Shown here: positions 42,925 through 51,003 of the stretch, in pieces
How positions within the stretch are numbered: position 1 is the stretch's first letter
Layout of the letters: the number at the start of each line of letters is the position of its first letter
Assembly (NCBI GenBank): GCA_023423045.1
Contig: JAFAGA010000026.1
Coordinates: 24,167 to 88,166, forward strand
Direction of reading: 5' to 3'
From: Bacillota bacterium
GTDB lineage: Bacteria; Bacillota; Clostridia; Lachnospirales; Lachnospiraceae
Length of the DNA: 64,000 bases
The notes under the pieces: generated by a model
What the model saw: only the letters and a program-made list of their open reading frames with translations
Told to the model about the DNA's origin: nothing
Databases searched by the model: none
Program-made: the position numbers and the translations under genes

Positions 42925-42967
42925 ACATAAAAACAGGCTGCAGGGAGAACGCCCCTTGCAGCCTGTT
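42925..42967 (-). terminator. Terminator-like hairpin in the SDR leader
   Basis: On the minus strand AACAGGCTGCAAGGGG pairs with CCCTGCAGCCTGTT (one bulge), followed directly by TTTTTATG. It lies about 90 bp before the SDR start on the same strand, where it could end a short upstream RNA or serve as an attenuator. Confidence 0.65.
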
Positions 42968-43058
42968 GATAACCCATGAATCCATTGATAATCACATACC
43001 TATTAATACGAATCGATAAATAAACAAAATAATCCGTATGTGTATCGCTATATTTTCA

Positions 43059-43145
43059 GTGGCTTCTGCTAACAGGCATAACAAAAAAGACGCGTTCCTG
43101 CGTCATAGCTGTTATGAAAAATTACTTCTTAGCAAAAAAAGCCAC
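43059..43145. repeat. 87-bp nested imperfect palindrome (possible structured small RNA)
   Basis: Arms pair in nested order: GTGGCTT/AAGCCAC, TGCTAA/TTAGCA, CATAAC/GTTATG and GACGC/GCGTC around a GTTCCT loop. On the minus strand the inner stem is followed by TTTTTT, so it can act as a terminator or as part of a structured transcript. It lies between the divergent SDR and HD genes. A six-codon frame with GGAGG upstream (ATG at 43151, minus) precedes it. The rest of 42837-43373 shows only the hairpin at 42925-42967. Confidence 0.55.
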
Positions 43146-43373
43146 ACATATCTTCTTCCTCCAATTTTTATAGCTATATTCTACTATGCCATACTGTGGA
43201 TGTCAATCAGTTTAACTGCGGAAAGATGGTCAGATTTCCTCTTTTTTTATATGGTAAAGCGTGGTATCATGATTTCATATAATCCTCCTTTGAAAAGGAA
43301 CAAGGGGATATATTGAGTTAAGGGCAATTAAAATCGAGAAGTTAATTCTTTTTAGAAGAATGGAGAAATGGAA

Positions 43374-43865
43374 ATGGATAATCAAACAAACCTTTTACTG
43401 CAAATGATGGAATATGAGGCAGGTTCTCCTCAACGTATTCAACATTTTCTAAAGGTGTTCTCTTTTGCAGAACTAATTGGACAATTGGAAGATCTGGATG
43501 AGAGAACACTCCACATATTAAAAACGGCATCCATTGTTCATGATATCGGTATTCGCCCCAGTCTTGAGAAATATGGAAATTGTGCAGGCAATTATCAGCA
43601 GATTGAGGGTCCGCCCATAGCAAAACCTATGCTGGAAGCGCTGGGGTATGATAATCAGGTAATAGACAGAGTCTGCTATCTCATCGCCCACCACCATACA
43701 TACCATGATATCGATGGATTGGATTATCAGATTTTAGTGGAAGCTGACTTTTTGGTCAATATCTTTGAAAACGAAATGTCTATTGAAGCTGCAAAAGAAG
43801 TTCGTCATAAGATTTTTCGCACAGAGGGCGGTAAACAGATTTTCGACCGACTATACCCGAATTAG
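43374..43865 (+). CDS. HD-domain phosphohydrolase
   Basis: A 163-aa protein of the HD superfamily. Metal-binding residues appear as the His of R-I-Q-H-F (about 22), the H-D of S-I-V-H-D-I-G (about 53), and the H-H of I-A-H-H-H-T-Y-H-D-I-D-G (about 104-106), with a later Asp in L-V-E-A-D-F-L. Many small HD proteins act on nucleotides; the substrate is unknown. GGAG lies 8 bases before the ATG at 43374, which I prefer over the ATG at 43368. Confidence 0.8.
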   Translation: MDNQTNLLLQMMEYEAGSPQRIQHFLKVFSFAELIGQLEDLDERTLHILKTASIVHDIGIRPSLEKYGNCAGNYQQIEGPPIAKPMLEALGYDNQVIDRVCYLIAHHHTYHDIDGLDYQILVEADFLVNIFENEMSIEAAKEVRHKIFRTEGGKQIFDRLYPN

Positions 43866-43929
43866 AATTAACTGATTAACGAAATGCAATTTTTGAGTTT
43901 GAAACTCAGGCGGATTTATATTTAGAAGC

Positions 43930-43965
43930 TAAAAAACATGGGGGATTGGAAAGCCAATCCCCCAT
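43930..43965. terminator. Bidirectional terminator between HD and DeoR genes
   Basis: ATGGGGGATTGG pairs perfectly with CCAATCCCCCAT over a 4-base loop. The minus strand continues GTTTTTT, so it clearly ends the DeoR gene; it may also end the HD gene. Confidence 0.85.
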
Positions 43966-43971
43966 CCACGA

Positions 43972-44751
43972 TTATTCTTTTTCCACGACGATTACTTTTA
44001 CACCGGTTTCCTTAATTTTATTCAGTTCATCCTCGACGGAATCCCAGTCTGTAATTAAGACATCAAATTTATCCGCATCACATACTTTAATAAAGGCTTT
44101 AAACCCTATTTTTTGATTAGGCATGAGAAGAAGCTTTTTACGTGAGTTTTCTATAACAGCCCTTTGGAAAGTTGCTGTTTCATCCGTTCCGTTAGAAAAA
44201 CCAAAAGCTGCATCATATCCGGCACCCGTCATCAGGCATACATCAAAGTGCATATTTTTTACAAATGCGGTTGCGAAACTGTCAACAAGAGATGTTGTAG
44301 AATGCATACGCATTTTGCCTCCAGTGACATAGACACTGATGTTATCCCAGAACTTCAGTTCATCGGCAAGGGAAACCGAGTTGACTACCAGTGTATATTT
44401 TATATCCTTGGGCAGGTATTTGAGCATGATGAAGCCGATCGAACCACCGGTTAAATAAACGATATCATTTTCTTTGACAAATTCAGCACCCTTTTTGGCA
44501 ATCGCTGCATAGTTGTCGTAGATTTCCATGTTTTTGACATCTCTGTGCCTTGACGGACAAAAACCCACTTGTTGTATAGGAATTGCCCCGCCATGTGTTC
44601 GCTTCAGGGCCCCTCGTTCTTCAAGAAGCCGAAGATCCCTTCGTGCAGAATCGACAGAAACATCGAATTTTTCTTGTATCTCACCAATCGAGATTCTCCC
44701 GCTTTCCTGTATGATTTTCAGAATCTCCTGATGCCTTTCTTCAATAAACAT
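43972..44751 (-). CDS. DeoR/GlpR-family transcriptional regulator
   Basis: A 259-aa repressor. The N-terminal helix-turn-helix reads R-H-Q-E-I-L-K-I-I-Q-E-S-G-R-I-S-I-G-E-I, then V-S-V-D-S-A-R-R-D-L-R-L-L-E-E-R-G, ending K-R-T-H-G-G-A, the exact DeoR signature. The C-terminal sensor domain (about 75-240) usually binds a sugar phosphate. The adjoining genes do not reveal a sugar pathway, so the target is unknown. GGGGGTG lies 7 bases before the ATG. Confidence 0.92.
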   Translation of the reverse strand: MFIEERHQEILKIIQESGRISIGEIQEKFDVSVDSARRDLRLLEERGALKRTHGGAIPIQQVGFCPSRHRDVKNMEIYDNYAAIAKKGAEFVKENDIVYLTGGSIGFIMLKYLPKDIKYTLVVNSVSLADELKFWDNISVYVTGGKMRMHSTTSLVDSFATAFVKNMHFDVCLMTGAGYDAAFGFSNGTDETATFQRAVIENSRKKLLLMPNQKIGFKAFIKVCDADKFDVLITDWDSVEDELNKIKETGVKVIVVEKE

Positions 44752-44919
44752 AAGAATTCACCCCCAATTATTTTGATTAAAACGCTTTATATCTACTTTT
44801 ATTCATCTTCATTAACAATATATCATGATTATTAATGATAGTCAATGAAATATATAAGTATATATTGAAAATCATTATAAATCGTTAACCAACAGCAATA
44901 ATAAAACCTTTTTGAGAAT

Positions 44920-44957
44920 GCAAAAGGCGGCTGCAATCATTTTGCAACCGCCTTTTT
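44920..44957 (-). terminator. Terminator after the truncated surface-protein fragment
   Basis: AAGGCGGCTGCA pairs with TGCAACCGCCTT (one mismatch) over a 7-base loop, with T-runs on both sides, 8 bp after the fragment's stop codon. It looks like the original terminator of the broken gene. Confidence 0.7.
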
Positions 44958-44964
44958 CTAGCCT

Positions 44965-45315
44965 TTATTCTTCAATATTAATATTGATCTTTCTGCTCTT
45001 TCCATCTGGCAGATATACATATATTGTACAATCACCGGAACCTACTACAGTAATCTTTCCTGTGTTACTGATTTTAGCTACTTTCATATTGGATGTTATG
45101 TAATGTGTCTTGTTGTCCTTGGAGCTTACGGTCTGCATCACGTCAGACTTTATAAGCTTTACCGTCTTTCCTTCTTTATCCATTCCATATGCCTGGATAT
45201 AATACTTGTAGCTCTTACCCTTTACATTCTTATGTGTAAAGGTCAGTTTCTTTCCAGCTTTAACGGTAGAAACCTTAATGTACTTAGTACTTCCGGTCTT
45301 GCATGCATAAACAAC
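44965..45315 (-). pseudogene. C-terminal fragment of an FN3/BIG2 surface protein cut by the insertion sequence
   Basis: The frame reads C-K-T-G-S-T-K-Y-I-K-V, then L-T-F-T-H-K-N-V-K-G-K-S-Y-K-Y-Y-I-Q-A-Y-G (fibronectin-like), then K-V-A-K-I-S-N-T-G-K-I-T-V-V-G-S-G-D-C-T-I (BIG2), and ends I-N-I-E-E. It continues without a start up to the insertion sequence, where it stops. About 117 codons of a larger gene remain. Confidence 0.75.
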
Positions 45316-45391
45316 TGAAGTGCTATACTAAAGTTGTAACAGGAGTGGCTAATAAGATATAATTATACTATCAAAGAAAGAGGTACTTATT

Positions 45392-45676
45392 ATGCCACAA
45401 ACTTACACACCTGAATTCAAAAAGAAAATTGTCCGCCTCCATGAGGAGGAAGGACGTACTTACAAAAGCATCACCGATGAATATGGTGTTTCCAAAGCCA
45501 GTATTTCTAAGTGGTGCAGCGAATTACGTGAAGAATGCCAGTCAAGCCCGGAAGCCAAGGAAGAATACAATAATATGAAGGAATTGCTAAAGCTCAAAAA
45601 AGAAAATGAGGAGCTTCGCAAAGAAAATCTCTTCTTAAAAAAAGCAGCGGCATTCTTCGCAAAGGAAATCGATTAG
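45392..45676 (+). CDS. IS3-family transposase OrfA
   Basis: A 94-aa protein with a helix-turn-helix (Y-T-P-E-F-K-K-K-I-V-R-L, then Y-K-S-I-T-D-E-Y-G-V-S-K-A-S-I-S-K-W) and a C-terminal coiled coil with Leu/Lys/Glu heptads. It binds the element ends. A run of seven A followed by G at 45637-45644 near its 3' end is a likely -1 frameshift site: in the -1 frame the reading continues without a stop into OrfB. Confidence 0.9.
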   Translation: MPQTYTPEFKKKIVRLHEEEGRTYKSITDEYGVSKASISKWCSELREECQSSPEAKEEYNNMKELLKLKKENEELRKENLFLKKAAAFFAKEID

Positions 45677-46536
45677 AGGCTTATCGATTTATTGAGGAAC
45701 ATTATATTGAGTTTGGTGTCAGATGGCTACTCCAGCGGTTGGGTATCTGCCCTAACGCTTATTACAACTTCCGAAAACATCGGAAGGCTGATTATTATAC
45801 TCATAAAGCAAAAGTTCAGAGAGATATAGAAGAAATCTATCACGCTCACAACGGAGTAGATGGTTATCGGAGTATGCGTATCTATCTGGAGCGAAAAGGA
45901 CATCATTACAGTTTACCTACCATTCATAAATATATGAATGTGGAGATGGGACTGAAATCTATCGTTCGTCCAAAAAAGCCAGACTATGAGCATGGAACGG
46001 CACATAAAGTGTTTGAAAACAAGTTAAATCGGGACTTCCATGCGGATAAGATTAATCAAAAATGGTGTACTGATTTCACCTATCTGTTTTTGAAAAACCA
46101 TGATGTCAGGTACAACTGCAGCATCATTGATCTGCACGACCGGAGTGTGATTGCGAGTATAACAGATCGTCATATCACAAGCGATCTGGCAATCCGTACC
46201 CTGAAAAAGGCACTGGATTCACAACCGACGATCAGAGGCGGGCTGATCCTGCACAGCGACCAAGGCTCGCAGTATACCTCCAAAGCATTTGTTGAGTTCT
46301 GCGAATCAGTCCATGTGACACAGAGCATGAGCAAAGCAGGTTATCCCTATGATAATGCCCCAATGGAGCGTTATTTCAATACATTAAAGAATGAATGCCT
46401 AAATCTGTACGAATTTACAACAGAGCAAGCGTTATATCGAGCGGTAGAGGAGTTTGCATATGTTAGCTACAATCATGTTCGTCCCCATAGTTATAATGAT
46501 TATTGCACCCCATACCAAGCAAGAATTGCAGTATAA
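45636..46536 (+). CDS. IS3-family transposase OrfB (made as an OrfAB fusion by -1 frameshift)
   Basis: The rve/DDE catalytic half. The first Asp lies in W-C-T-D-F-T-Y-L, the second in L-H-S-D-Q-G-S-Q-Y, and the Glu in M-E-R-Y-F-N-T-L-K-N-E. It has an N-terminal H-A-H-N-G-V-D-G-Y-R-S-M-R region as in IS150. An ATG at 45739 would give 265 aa but lacks a clear ribosome binding site, and the frame is open back to the A7G run at 45637, so expression as a fusion is more likely. All catalytic residues are intact, so it may be active. Confidence 0.88.
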
Positions 46537-46722
46537 AGAGGTGGCAACAAACTGTCTGATTGGATTGCTTAATTACATTGAATTGGAGAGGACAGATCAT
46601 GTCAAGGGTAAGCCGCGCATGCGGTGCGAAGCACCCTTGATAGGAGCTGGCAGCTCCAATAGCCTCTAAGCAACAATCCAATCATTTTCTTAGCCACAAG
46701 TGTTACAAAAAAGCTTGACCAC

Positions 46723-47445
46723 AACAGGAGTACCTTTCAGGATTATCAGAAACATGCCTGTTACTTTGTCAAATGGTGCAAGGAACACTATGGATGCAGG
46801 ATGCTTTCCGAATGCAGACAGTATGTAGATGAATGGCTTACGGAAAGGTCTGTGCTGGCTCCTCATTCACAGAAGCTTGAGGCATGTGCCCTAGCGAAGG
46901 TTTTTGACTGTACGACAGAGGATTTTATTAAAACGGCAGTACGTCATAGGTCTGGTATCACAAGAAGTCGAAAAGCGGCAAAACGTGATAAGAATTTCTC
47001 TGAAACAAAGAACGCGGAATTCATAGAATTCTGCAAGGCAACCGGATTACGTAAGAAAGAGTTGAAATGTTTAAGAGGTACGCAGTTAGTCTTTAAAAAC
47101 GGAATGTATTACATAGCTGTTACCAGTGGTGCAAAAGGTGGTAGATACCGGGAATCCCCTATCATTTCAAATATTGATGCAATTATAAATCGAATGAAGG
47201 AAGTTGGAAACGGTAAAGTATGGTCATATGTTCCCGACATGGATGTTCATTCATATCGTAGCGATTATTGTACCGAAATCTATAATACATTAGCTAGACC
47301 GCTAGAAAAGATATCAAAGAACGAACGCTATTATTGCAGGAACGACCTGAAAGGTGTTTGCTATGATAAGCGTGCTATGCTAATCGCCAGCAGGTGCCTT
47401 GGCCATAACCGAATCAATATCATAGCAGAACATTACATACACTAA
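46723..47445 (+). pseudogene. 5'-truncated tyrosine integrase
   Basis: The frame is continuous from the insertion sequence boundary: S-T-F-Q-D-Y-Q-K-H-A-C-Y-F-V-K-W-C-K-E-H-Y-G-C is a typical SAM-like core-binding start, without an initiator. The catalytic Arg lies in T-G-L-R-K-K-E-L; near the end are Y-D-K-R-A, L-G-H-N and A-E-H-Y. The usual H-x-x-R reads Y-x-K-R. The gene lost its promoter and N-terminus to the insertion sequence; an internal ATG at 46801 could only give a damaged protein. Confidence 0.7.
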
Positions 47446-47448
47446 CTC

Positions 47449-47475
47449 ATATGCCCGCAGGATCTGCGGGCATAT
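47449..47475 (+). terminator. Terminator-like hairpin after the truncated integrase
   Basis: ATATGCCCGCA pairs perfectly with TGCGGGCATAT over a 5-base loop, directly after the stop. The T-tract is short. Confidence 0.6.
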
Positions 47476-47575
47476 TGTAGAAAAAAGCTTCGTTTTTAAA
47501 ATTACCTGTCATATTGTTCTATGAAACATGAAACAAAAATGTGTTTCGAAAACAATAACAGGAGGTCACATTATT

Positions 47576-48793
47576 ATGCTTGATGCATTATCTATCTTGC
47601 AGGAAGCTTATGAATGTGGTATCTTGGATGCAACAGAAGTCGCAATAAAAATAAATATGACCAAAGAAAACTTTGTAAAAGAGCATCATCCTTATTCGAT
47701 TAGCTCCCGTAAGGATGGACGCTTCATAACCACCGTAAGGAAAGAGGACGAGGAAAGACAACAGATAGCCGCACCATCGTATGTAGAACTGATTAGTAAG
47801 CTTTATGATTATTACAATGACCGTAAACGTGATTATACAATCAACGATTTATACGAAATGTGGGTAGAAAAGCGAGGAAAGCAGTCTGTAGAAGGTACTA
47901 TCGATATTAAGACTGTCAAACGGGATGAGCAACATTGGCGTAAGTATTATGCTGATAATAAGCTTGTCACGATTCCCATTAAGAAAATAACAACCAAAAT
48001 GCTGAATGATTTTCTGAATGATTCCATTACCACATTTAAGTTTTCCAGAAAAGAATTTAACAACATGAAAACAATCTTAAATGCAGTCTTTCAGATTGCG
48101 TTGGATAAGGAACTTCTATCGTTAAATCCACTTCTTAACGTACATACAGATGTTAAGTTCCGCTCCATTCAAAAGAAAAAAGATGGTTCCAGGCTATATC
48201 TTGAAAAAGAAAAAGACCCCCTTGAAGAATTTCTCTATCAGAAAGGGACTATGGAAGCCTATACGATTCTAATGGATTTCCAAATCGGTACAAGGATAGG
48301 TGAACTGGTTGTCCTTGAGAAGGAAGATATGCAGGATGATGAAGTCTATATTCATAAGATGGAGATTGTGGACGAGGAATTAGTAGACGGAGCATATATC
48401 CGCAAAGGCTATAAGGTTGTGGAATATGTGAAACATGATATTTCCTCTGGCTATCGTACCATTCCTTTATCAAAAAAGGCAAAAAAAATTCTGGATGAGG
48501 TAAAAAAGCTTTCACCTGACAGTAGGTACCTGTTTACACAGTCTAACGGTAAAAGAATGACGAGCAGAAGCTTCAACTACTGGTTGGAGAAGTACTGCAG
48601 AGAAGCAGGTGTACCATTTAAGAGCAGCCATTGTATCCGAAGAACCTTTGCCAGTCGATTGTATGCGGAGGGCATGCCTTTAGAGGGAATTAGTGTGTAT
48701 ATGGGCCATGAGGATACCGATACAACGAAAGGCTATATCTACAATTACAATGAAATTGAAAAGAATCGTGCCTTTATGGACAAGGCATTATAG
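47576..48793 (+). CDS. Phage/ICE-type tyrosine integrase
   Basis: A 405-aa integrase with an N-terminal arm-binding region, a SAM-like core-binding domain (about residues 90-195) and a complete catalytic domain: Arg in I-G-T-R-I-G-E-L, Lys in the V-K-H-D beta region, H-C-I-R-R-T, G-H-E-D, and Tyr in T-K-G-Y-I-Y. The ATG at 47576 has AGGAGG 10 bases upstream. The gene ends about 107 bp from the 3' end of tRNA-Gly, the usual arrangement for elements that insert into tRNA genes. No excisionase is seen. Confidence 0.88.
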   Translation: MLDALSILQEAYECGILDATEVAIKINMTKENFVKEHHPYSISSRKDGRFITTVRKEDEERQQIAAPSYVELISKLYDYYNDRKRDYTINDLYEMWVEKRGKQSVEGTIDIKTVKRDEQHWRKYYADNKLVTIPIKKITTKMLNDFLNDSITTFKFSRKEFNNMKTILNAVFQIALDKELLSLNPLLNVHTDVKFRSIQKKKDGSRLYLEKEKDPLEEFLYQKGTMEAYTILMDFQIGTRIGELVVLEKEDMQDDEVYIHKMEIVDEELVDGAYIRKGYKVVEYVKHDISSGYRTIPLSKKAKKILDEVKKLSPDSRYLFTQSNGKRMTSRSFNYWLEKYCREAGVPFKSSHCIRRTFASRLYAEGMPLEGISVYMGHEDTDTTKGYIYNYNEIEKNRAFMDKAL

Positions 48794-48849
48794 CAGTCCC
48801 AGTACGTAAAAGGATGTTGCACACATCCTGCCACATTATTTTTAGACAC

Positions 48850-48890
48850 AAAAAAACAGGAAAGCTTGATTTTACTAGCTTTCCTGCCCT
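48850..48890. terminator. Bidirectional terminator between integrase and tRNA-Gly
   Basis: CAGGAAAGCT pairs with AGCTTTCCTG over a 10-base loop. The minus strand continues with seven T, the plus strand with CCCTTTTTC, so it can end both the integrase and the tRNA transcript. Confidence 0.8.
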
Positions 48891-48899
48891 TTTTCACTA

Positions 48900-48971
48900 A
48901 GCGCGAGACGGGATTCGAACCCGCGACCCTCGCCTTGGCAAGGCGATACTCCACCACTGAGCCACTCGCGC
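48900..48971 (-). tRNA. tRNA-Gly (anticodon GCC)
   Basis: On the minus strand the acceptor arm GCGCGAG pairs with CTCGCGC, followed by discriminator U, normal for tRNA-Gly. The D-arm (GGCTCAGTGGT) and T-arm (GCGGGTTCGAATCCCGT) are canonical. The anticodon loop TTGCCAA gives GCC, reading glycine codons GGC/GGU. CCA is not encoded. Its 3' end faces the integrase gene. Confidence 0.95.
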
Positions 48972-49096
48972 ATTATGTTCTGTACTTATTCGGATTTCGT
49001 AAGCACATGACATAATATACTATAGATTGAAACAGATGTCAATACCTATGCAGGAAAATTACAAGTTTTTTTTATAATTTATATTATTTATATAAT

Positions 49097-49864
49097 TTAA
49101 CCAATTGTAATGGTGCAGATATATTCATTATTCTGGAAGGATCTATTTTTCAAGGTATCGGATTTGGACAGAGTCACATCGACCCAAAGCTCCTCGGCGG
49201 CCAACAGAAGATTAGCCATCATGACACCCATATCAATCATTTTATTATAGTCCAGAGCTTTGGCGATCAGCGGATTCTTTTTGGCAAAGACATGAATCCG
49301 ATTCTGATACACCACAAAGCGCCACGGCTGACTGTTAAAAGCGGATGGAGCGAGACGGGCAGCAGCAAGAACCTGCTTGATGTCCGGGGTTACCTCTTCC
49401 TTATATACGATAATTTCATCTTCAGGCAGACGCTTTGCCTCAAAGCTGTCGCGGGTCAGCTTGGACTTGGTGTTGCCAAAGGCCAATGCAAGGACATATT
49501 TATACTTCATGGTAGCCTTCAGGCCGCTTCCGGGATATGCCACCAGAAAGCAGGTTCCAATCCCCTTCGCGGTGAGATACAGATTAACCTGTTGCAGAAG
49601 ATAGCCTGCATTTAGCATATAATCTTCTTTTTCTTCGGAGGAAATGCATAGGTAGTAAGGAGCCTTGACATTAAAGGGACCGTAGAAGCCCTGCTTGGCT
49701 TCAATATTGCTTACCAGCTTGAATTCAACGGCTACGTCGTTGGTCAGCATAGGAAGCTTGTTCGCATATTCAAGCAGATCTGCGATGATACTCCACTCCA
49801 GAGGCTCCTGCTTGAAGTGCCGGATAGATTTTCTCGAAAAAATAGCTTCAAATGTATTCATCAT
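49097..49864 (-). CDS. Nitroreductase-family protein
   Basis: A 255-aa flavin-dependent nitroreductase-fold protein. The N-terminus F-S-R-K-S-I-R-H-F-K-Q-E-P is the conserved FMN-binding start. A-A-R-L-A-P-S-A-F-N-S-Q-P-W-R-F is the second signature, here near residue 170, the internal arrangement of the TM1586-type group. The physiological substrate is unknown. GGAGG lies 7 bases before the ATG. It follows an AraC regulator by 15 bp and is probably its co-transcribed partner. Confidence 0.85.
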   Translation of the reverse strand: MMNTFEAIFSRKSIRHFKQEPLEWSIIADLLEYANKLPMLTNDVAVEFKLVSNIEAKQGFYGPFNVKAPYYLCISSEEKEDYMLNAGYLLQQVNLYLTAKGIGTCFLVAYPGSGLKATMKYKYVLALAFGNTKSKLTRDSFEAKRLPEDEIIVYKEEVTPDIKQVLAAARLAPSAFNSQPWRFVVYQNRIHVFAKKNPLIAKALDYNKMIDMGVMMANLLLAAEELWVDVTLSKSDTLKNRSFQNNEYICTITIG

Positions 49865-49879
49865 TTATGACCCTCCTCC

Positions 49880-50749
49880 TCACTCGTTGGCAGCATTTTT
49901 ACACATGGCTCTCTTCTTATAATAGAGAGGAGAGATGCCGTAATATTTCTTGAATAATTTGCTGAAATGGTATACATCATCATAGCCGACCCGGTTCGCA
50001 ATATGCTTTATACTGGCATTGTCGGTATTCAGCAGGATATCCTTTGCTTTCTCCAAACGAATTTTAATTAAATAATTAATTGGTGACTCGCCTGTCTCTT
50101 CCTTGAATATCTTAGAGATATAGACAGGGCTCAAATACATATTATGCGCAATTTGCTCCAATGATATCTTGTGCTCATAATTATCGTTCAAATAATTGAT
50201 GATTCGGTTAACCGCATAGCTCTTATTATAGGACTCAAAATTACAGCCCTTCTGTTCCGATTTCTCCACTTCTGCAATCTCTCGCATGATCAGCAGCAGC
50301 ATCTGCATCAGATGGGTCTTAAACATGATATATCTCCCTGCCTGCTTGTTTTCCTTCTCAGCAACCATGGCATAGCAGTGCATGGAAAGTTCCTGCTTAA
50401 GCTCGGCACTTGTGTGAAGAATACAGCCGCCGTCGGGAAGCTCGATGGAATTGGGAGCCATGTTCTTGAAATGAAAATTGGTGAAACCGCAGATGAACTT
50501 TATGGTGGTTTCTCTGGGGGTGGTGATGATATGGGTATGGCGTACCCCGGGATTACAGATGAGAAGGTCGCCAGCTTCAACATCATATTCTATCCCTTCA
50601 ACTAAATATTTCCCTTTTCCGGATAATATATAAGCAAGTTCCGTAAAATCATGATCATGATAGATTCCCTCATTGACCAGCTTAACTTTCGAAACATAGA
50701 AAACAGTAGGATTAAAATCATTATAGGTTAAATCGTATTCACAAGCCAT
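49880..50749 (-). CDS. AraC-family transcriptional regulator
   Basis: A 289-aa regulator with an N-terminal cupin (about residues 15-110, including H-D-H-D-F-T-E-L-A-Y-I-L-S-G-K-G and the G-D-L-L-I-C-N-P-G-V-R-H strand) and a C-terminal double helix-turn-helix (about 185-282, with V-G-Y-D-D-V-Y-H-F-S-K-L-F-K-K-Y). The ATG at 50749 has GGAGG 5 bases upstream. It sits upstream of the nitroreductase and is divergent from the ABC exporter, so it may control either. Confidence 0.9.
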   Translation of the reverse strand: MACEYDLTYNDFNPTVFYVSKVKLVNEGIYHDHDFTELAYILSGKGKYLVEGIEYDVEAGDLLICNPGVRHTHIITTPRETTIKFICGFTNFHFKNMAPNSIELPDGGCILHTSAELKQELSMHCYAMVAEKENKQAGRYIMFKTHLMQMLLLIMREIAEVEKSEQKGCNFESYNKSYAVNRIINYLNDNYEHKISLEQIAHNMYLSPVYISKIFKEETGESPINYLIKIRLEKAKDILLNTDNASIKHIANRVGYDDVYHFSKLFKKYYGISPLYYKKRAMCKNAANE

Positions 50750-50789
50750 ATAAGCCTCCATCAACGAGCATGTTGCAGAAAATATGAAT

Positions 50790-50809
50790 ACTTTAGCCAG
50801 GACTAAAGT
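50790..50809. promoter_or_regulatory. Candidate operator upstream of the AraC gene
   Basis: ACTTTAG and its exact complement CTAAAGT are separated by 6 bases, 41 bp upstream of the AraC start in the divergent promoter region. The regulator is unknown. Confidence 0.4.
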
Positions 50810-51003
50810 GCGCGTCGGATATAGTAGAAATATTATAACATTAGTCGGGAGAATAGGTAAGTGTATTTTTAAAAATTTTTAGATAAATCGCCAAATATAA
50901 TAAACCACATCAGAATAATAAAAATCTCCATTCTTTTTACTGGGGGAAGTACTATAATAAGGTGGTTCGAAACATTAACAGCACCAATGAGGAGGAAAAT
51001 TTT

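Larger units (their letters stand above)
45321..46721 (+). mobile_element. IS3-family (IS150-like) insertion sequence
   Basis: The ends TGCTATACTAAAGTTGTAACA and, reversed, TGGTCAAGCTTTTTTGTAACA are imperfect inverted repeats of equal length; both continue into GTGGCTAA after three bases, and the element begins TG and ends CA. Inside are orfA and orfB in different frames. No target duplication matches these ends, and different genes are cut on each side, suggesting that a deletion followed insertion. If the left end is instead at 45316, a CAAC duplication would flank the element. Confidence 0.85.

Noticed and set aside
42837..42995. Upstream extension of the SDR protein by 53 residues
   Set aside because: The extension crosses a terminator hairpin, lacks a ribosome binding site and does not resemble SDR N-termini; AAGGAGG marks the ATG at 42836.
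45311..46725. ACAAC/CAAC repeated at both sides of the insertion sequence as a target duplication
   Set aside because: It requires moving the left end to 45316, which breaks the equal-length inverted-repeat alignment; the genes on the two sides are also unrelated. Kept only as an alternative.
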